Assembly: GCA_964387425.1 (NCBI GenBank)
Contig: CAYLXP010000004.1
Location: forward strand, 1 to 64,000
Source: CAYLXP01 sp964387425
GTDB taxonomy: Bacteria; Verrucomicrobiota; Kiritimatiellia; UBA8416
DNA: 64,000 bases
Reading direction: 5' to 3'
This document shows, piece after piece, positions 60,026 through 64,000 of the stretch. Under the pieces are notes generated by a model that had not been told where the DNA came from, did no database searches, and saw nothing but the letters and a program-made list of their open reading frames with translations. The stretch's first letter is position 1. The number at the start of each line of letters is the position of its first letter. The translations under genes and the position numbers were made by a program.

Positions 60026-63000
60026 TCAAGGCGTCGGATCGAGCCATACGCCGCCACGGTAGACCGCTTTCGGGTCGTCTGTATTGATGTTCCAGATGAT
60101 GCTGTCTTCAGCCGGGACCTTCACAAAGCCGGGAACATCCACCCACTGTGCGTCCCGTTCCATGCTTGTACGGGACTTCAAGCGGTAGTATCGCGCCATA
60201 CCCGGGTGCTCATCTCCCGTCGTGCGCATAGTGAACCCGATCCGCGGGCGGCCGTTTGATGAGGCAACATCGAGGGAGAAGAAGTCGAGGGCATTGGTGG
60301 GGTCGGTTCCCGCGATGTACTCGCCGCCATTCAGCAGGCCATCCCCGTCCCAGTCGTCCAGTTCGCCACCAAGGGGAACGTCTGTTCCCTTGAAATGCCG
60401 CATCTCCCACGCATCCGGCATGTTGTCGTTATCGTCATCAATGTCGTACCGCGGTGGCATGCTGTATGCCGCAAAGGTCTCTGCCTCCATGACGGTTGCG
60501 TACTCGGCCCATAGCCAGTCTTCAGATCGCGTGGCGTGCGCCACGCGGAACTCATCTACGGTACCCTCAAAGAAGTCGCCGGGCACGCCGTTCGCATTCA
60601 GGCACCCGAGCGTGGGGGCGGCTGCCAGCGAGTAGGCAGTCGGGGACCCGACCGAGACCAGGTTTCCTCCGTTCAGAGCGCCTCTGGGTTGCGTGCCGTC
60701 CACCGTCAAGGCGAGGTGATGCCATGTGCCTGTGGCGGCCATGGTCGCGGCGCCAACCTCGGTCGAGTTGACGCCGTATCGCCACAAGTAGTTTCCAATC
60801 GTACGCCCGGCGATGAGCAGGCGACTTCCGCCGGATGCATCCTCGGAGCCGAAGACGGTGCTTGCCTTCTGTGGCTTCGCCCAGAGCGTGACGGTCAATG
60901 GCGCCGTGGCCGACACGTAGTCGCCGGTGCCGAGGCCGGGCGCGATGTAGGCGTCGACACCGTTACAGTGGCGAGCACTGCCGATAGCGCCTGCAGCGTC
61001 GGTTGATGTCCCGTGATTGGTTGCGACCAGGCCCGCGACCGAGTCCGTAAAGTCGTCCCCGAAGTGCCACACCCCGGTGAACCCCTCTGACCACGTGGAT
61101 CCGTCGGTCACGTAGACGGGGACATTCGTCAAGTTCGTGGAGCCCCAGTAGGCCCAGATGAACGTTTCCGGGGTCAACTCCGGGATGCGGACCCAAACGG
61201 TGGAGACTCCATTCGTGTTCCACTCATCAATCTCGTAGACGAGTGAACTCCGTTCGGTGCTGTCCGCGAAGCGGAGATCGCGCCCATCCTCGTCTGCGAA
61301 GTCGGCATAGGAAAATCCATCGAGGCCTTCATGCAGGCGCACGAGAGCAGGGAAGTTCTCGAGCGGGGTAGGGCGATTGTAGCCGTCGAACGCGATTTGC
61401 ATCCGGTTCACCTCCTTGACGGGAGGTGGGCCATATACGGTGATACGGTGCTGCCGGGATGTGTAGCCTTGGCCCAAGGCGTCGGTCAGTTCGATGCGGA
61501 GGTCGTAGATCCCCTCGTGCGTCATTGTGTCAAGGTAGGCGTAGTAGGGCGCGGTTTCGTCGCGGTGGAGTAGGGTGTCGTTGGCATAGAACTCGACGTG
61601 CTGGATCGCGTTTGTGACCGTGCCCGGGTCGACTTCCGCCTCGAATAGTTCCGCGATTGGCGTCATGAAGAACGAGCCATCCAGGGGGCGCTTGATCGAG
61701 ACCGCATCGGGGGAGGATCCCGGTGAGCCACCCGATACCGGGAGCCAGTAGTTCGGGTTGCGACCGTAACGATCAGGCCAGACGCGGCGCAGGGCGGCTC
61801 CCTCGCCGTCCGCGCCTTCCGGCCAGGGCGAGCGGTCGAAGTAGATCACTTCATCGACAATCACCCACGAGATTGAATCGCCAATCACGTCGGGCGCCTG
61901 TGGCCGTTCAAGGGCAATGCGCTCGCCGCGGTTCGAGAGCTTGCCGCCCAGCGGTCCCAGCAAGGTCAGGTCGCCCTCCTCCAGACCATAGGCATCCAGG
62001 AAGGCGGCGCGGGCCGAGGTATTCGTAGCGGGATCGAACGACACCACGACGAGGTAGCCGCCGGCGGGGATAACCGTGTTGCTCGGGAAGGTGTAGCCAA
62101 CGCCATCGAGACGCCATGGTCCCTCCGCGTTCCATAGATCTACGGCGGCATCCGTTGGATTGTAGATCTCGATGAACTCATCATTGGTGTTGTCTTCGGG
62201 GTGCGTCGCTGTCGGTTGCGGGTGGTACATGACCTTCCCAATGACCACGTGCTCCGCTGGTGCGGTATTCGTTGCGTCCGGGGTCGGCGTCAACGCGTAC
62301 CAGTCGATCGTTCCATCGGGGTAGCGTCCCAGGGAGGTGTCGTTCTCCTGCCCCTTGAATACGACGGCATCTGCAATCCGTGCGTTGGTGGTTCCGTCGA
62401 GGTATGAGAGGAAGACGCTCTCGCCGGCCTTGTTGAGCCCGAATCCTGACACGCCATCCGGGTTGAAGTGTAGCCGTTCAGTCAACGTAATGCGTTCGCC
62501 TGCATTGAGTACGCGATTGGTTGGTAGCGCGTAGTTTGTCAGGAGATCGATGTCATCACTGAGATACCACTCTGCCAGGGAGATCGTCCCGGAGCTAACA
62601 TTCAGGATCTCGACCCAGTCGTCCGAATCCAGCGGGGGTGCCTGCAGGGTGTCGGTGTGGGCTGTGATCTCGTTAATCACCAGTGTGGCGGGTGGGGCGG
62701 GGTCGGGACTGCCCGGAGAGCCGCCGATGAGGGTGCTGGCGCGCCAGTTGCCACCGTAGTCGAGACCCTGTTCCGTGACGGCTAGGTCCACGGGGACGAG
62801 CGCATGCCCTCCGCCGTCGGCTGTCGCAGGCCATCCGCGTCCATCACCATAGGAGAAATTGAAGATAGCGAGGCCGCCGCTGGCGGTCTCAAGCCGCAGC
62901 TCCTCGCCTCCGTTGGCGAGCTTGCCCGAATAGGGCCCCGTGATCGCTGCAGAGCCGTCCAGCCCGTAGTGCGCGCGGAACGTGGCCTCCGATGGATGTC

Positions 63001-64000
63001 GCGTCAGAACGAGGTAGCCGCCTGGCAGCAGAACTGTCCCGTTCGTGAAGACATAGTCGATGCCGCTCGCGAATGCGGCTCCCGCCAGGTGGAGAGGCAG
63101 GTTGGTGCTTGCGTTGTGCAGCTCGATGAATTCGTAGTCACTCCCGGCCGGTGGATTGTACATCACTTCTGTTACGCGCAGGTGGCTGATGAGTTCGTAG
63201 CGATTGTCCGAGTCGCTGGTCGTGAATTCAACGGGCGCCGACCAGTGACTCGCATACCCGGTGCCGGTTGTGTTGTCCAGCATGCGTACGCGTACGCGGT
63301 AGGTGCGGCCGACCTCCAGGTGCTGGGCGGGGATCTTCACCTGGTTCGTGTAGGTGGTGATGTCGCCGGATTCCCATACGGGGCTGTATTCCCACTGGCG
63401 ACGGGTAGTCACGGGATCGAACGTGGGTGATACCATGTCTGTGACATCACCCACGCGCCACTGCAGCGCTCCGAACGAGTCGTCGCCTTGCGGATCCGAG
63501 AAGGCGCTGCACTGGAAGACAAGGCCATTGATGGGGTAGTTGGTGTCGCCGACATACGTCACGGTGGGCGTGTTGGGGATCTGGTCGCCGTGTCCCTCCT
63601 CGTTCGCAAGGTCCAACAGAACCGCTCGTTGTCCTCCGGCGGGGATGTCCGGTCCGGTGCTGCCTGACCAGCCGTAGAACGCGAAGTTCTTCATGTCCTG
63701 GATCTTCTCAGCGAATGACCAGTACTTGGACGCCGAGTGCGTTCCTGCGTCGGCGGGCGCGCTGATCCAGCGATCCCGCTCCGCCATGGCGAACTCACCG
63801 ACGATGCCGGCGTGATCGTCGATCCACGTGTTTATCACCTCTTCCGTCCAAAGCAGGTCGATGAACTCACGCATGTAGTTTCGGTACTGCCGCTTGAATA
63901 TCGGTTTTCCGTAGCTGCCAAACACACAATACTTGGGGTAGTCCTCGGCGCCGTTCCCCCAGTTGGGGCCCCAGCTCGCGTCCGCATCGTGCGGCAGAAC
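60026..64000 (-). CDS. Large CotH-kinase/lamin-tail/DUF2341/LamG surface protein (5' end beyond window)
   Basis: The frame is open to the last base of the window; the upstream residues (LPHDADASWG) fit the end of a CotH-kinase-like domain, so GTG 63925 is not the start. After it come three lamin-tail-type domains, marked by RVTEVMYNPPAGSDYEFIEL, DDWVEILNVSSGTISLAEWY and NDEFIEIYNPTDAAVDLW. Next are a short Ig-like region, a DUF2341 domain (PTPLENFPALVRLHEGLDGF, WVRIPELTPETFIWAYWGST) and a LamG domain (LTVTLWAKPQKAST, GTVDEFRVAHATRSEDWLWA). A DDDNDNMPDAWE calcium-binding type linker precedes the C-terminus. It is probably secreted; the function is unknown. Confidence 0.75.
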   Translation of the reverse strand, partial: VLPHDADASWGPNWGNGAEDYPKYCVFGSYGKPIFKRQYRNYMREFIDLLWTEEVINTWIDDHAGIVGEFAMAERDRWISAPADAGTHSASKYWSFAEKIQDMKNFAFYGWSGSTGPDIPAGGQRAVLLDLANEEGHGDQIPNTPTVTYVGDTNYPINGLVFQCSAFSDPQGDDSFGALQWRVGDVTDMVSPTFDPVTTRRQWEYSPVWESGDITTYTNQVKIPAQHLEVGRTYRVRVRMLDNTTGTGYASHWSAPVEFTTSDSDNRYELISHLRVTEVMYNPPAGSDYEFIELHNASTNLPLHLAGAAFASGIDYVFTNGTVLLPGGYLVLTRHPSEATFRAHYGLDGSAAITGPYSGKLANGGEELRLETASGGLAIFNFSYGDGRGWPATADGGGHALVPVDLAVTEQGLDYGGNWRASTLIGGSPGSPDPAPPATLVINEITAHTDTLQAPPLDSDDWVEILNVSSGTISLAEWYLSDDIDLLTNYALPTNRVLNAGERITLTERLHFNPDGVSGFGLNKAGESVFLSYLDGTTNARIADAVVFKGQENDTSLGRYPDGTIDWYALTPTPDATNTAPAEHVVIGKVMYHPQPTATHPEDNTNDEFIEIYNPTDAAVDLWNAEGPWRLDGVGYTFPSNTVIPAGGYLVVVSFDPATNTSARAAFLDAYGLEEGDLTLLGPLGGKLSNRGERIALERPQAPDVIGDSISWVIVDEVIYFDRSPWPEGADGEGAALRRVWPDRYGRNPNYWLPVSGGSPGSSPDAVSIKRPLDGSFFMTPIAELFEAEVDPGTVTNAIQHVEFYANDTLLHRDETAPYYAYLDTMTHEGIYDLRIELTDALGQGYTSRQHRITVYGPPPVKEVNRMQIAFDGYNRPTPLENFPALVRLHEGLDGFSYADFADEDGRDLRFADSTERSSLVYEIDEWNTNGVSTVWVRIPELTPETFIWAYWGSTNLTNVPVYVTDGSTWSEGFTGVWHFGDDFTDSVAGLVATNHGTSTDAAGAIGSARHCNGVDAYIAPGLGTGDYVSATAPLTVTLWAKPQKASTVFGSEDASGGSRLLIAGRTIGNYLWRYGVNSTEVGAATMAATGTWHHLALTVDGTQPRGALNGGNLVSVGSPTAYSLAAAPTLGCLNANGVPGDFFEGTVDEFRVAHATRSEDWLWAEYATVMEAETFAAYSMPPRYDIDDDNDNMPDAWEMRHFKGTDVPLGGELDDWDGDGLLNGGEYIAGTDPTNALDFFSLDVASSNGRPRIGFTMRTTGDEHPGMARYYRLKSRTSMERDAQWVDVPGFVKVPAEDSIIWNINTDDPKAVYRGGVWLDPTP

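Overview
The window looks like chromosomal DNA from a polysaccharide-degrading member of the PVC superphylum (Verrucomicrobiota/Kiritimatiellota type), probably a metagenome assembly. The evidence is the mix of exported and lipoprotein alpha-L-fucosidases, a sulfatase, Gfo/Idh/MocA oxidoreductases (one with a Tat signal), large LamG/discoidin/lamin-tail surface proteins, HzsA-like diheme cytochromes fused to formylglycine-enzyme-like domains, an LptF/G permease (Gram-negative envelope), and many short palindromic intergenic repeats. The phylum is an inference; no rRNA or other marker gene is present. One scaffold gap (1759-1858) is flanked by an identical 55-bp duplication and can be closed in silico. 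LAYOUT. 1-9.3 kb: end of an autotransporter-type beta-strand protein, a metzincin-like protease, a GH30-like hydrolase behind a radical-SAM/B12-type protein, a GH29 lipoprotein, a reversed hicBA pair and a CBM9-like protein. 9.3-13.8 kb: a compact operon of cupredoxin-like protein, GGDEF/EAL phosphodiesterase and outer-membrane barrel. 13.9-15.8 kb: an EEP hydrolase coupled to a Gfo/Idh oxidoreductase. 16-23.8 kb: the first HzsA-like/diheme/FGE-like fusion, a LamG protein and a sulfatase. 23.8-34 kb: a nine-gene catabolic operon on the minus strand, with a divergent IclR-effector/AraC regulator. 34-35 kb: a DUF433 gene and a PIN-like toxin broken by one stop codon. 35-46 kb: a second HzsA-like/FGE-like fusion, a Tat-exported oxidoreductase, a HEAT-PA14 protein and a protein with two GH29 modules. 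46-55 kb: housekeeping genes (short UvrC, hybrid histidine kinase, FabF, FabG-like, PilT, LptF/G), rich in dispersed repeats. 55-60 kb: a GH20-like hydrolase, then a short array of attC-like sites carrying toxin-antitoxin modules with no integrase. 60-64 kb: a large CotH/lamin-tail/LamG protein running off the end. HOW THE GENES WORK TOGETHER. The most distinctive system is the 23.8-33 kb operon: cupin isomerase-like lipoprotein, VOC protein, DhaK, DhaL, LsrF, DUF1097 membrane protein, and two Ptb-Buk fusion proteins separated by an ACT-domain protein. A plausible reading is that a small ketose-like compound is isomerised, phosphorylated by DhaKL and thiolytically cleaved by LsrF to an acyl-CoA plus a triose phosphate, with the acyl-CoA converted to an acid and ATP by the Ptb-Buk fusions. 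The second notable system is the integrase-less attC/toxin-antitoxin array, whose two TA cassettes each appear to carry a promoter placed almost at the start codon.
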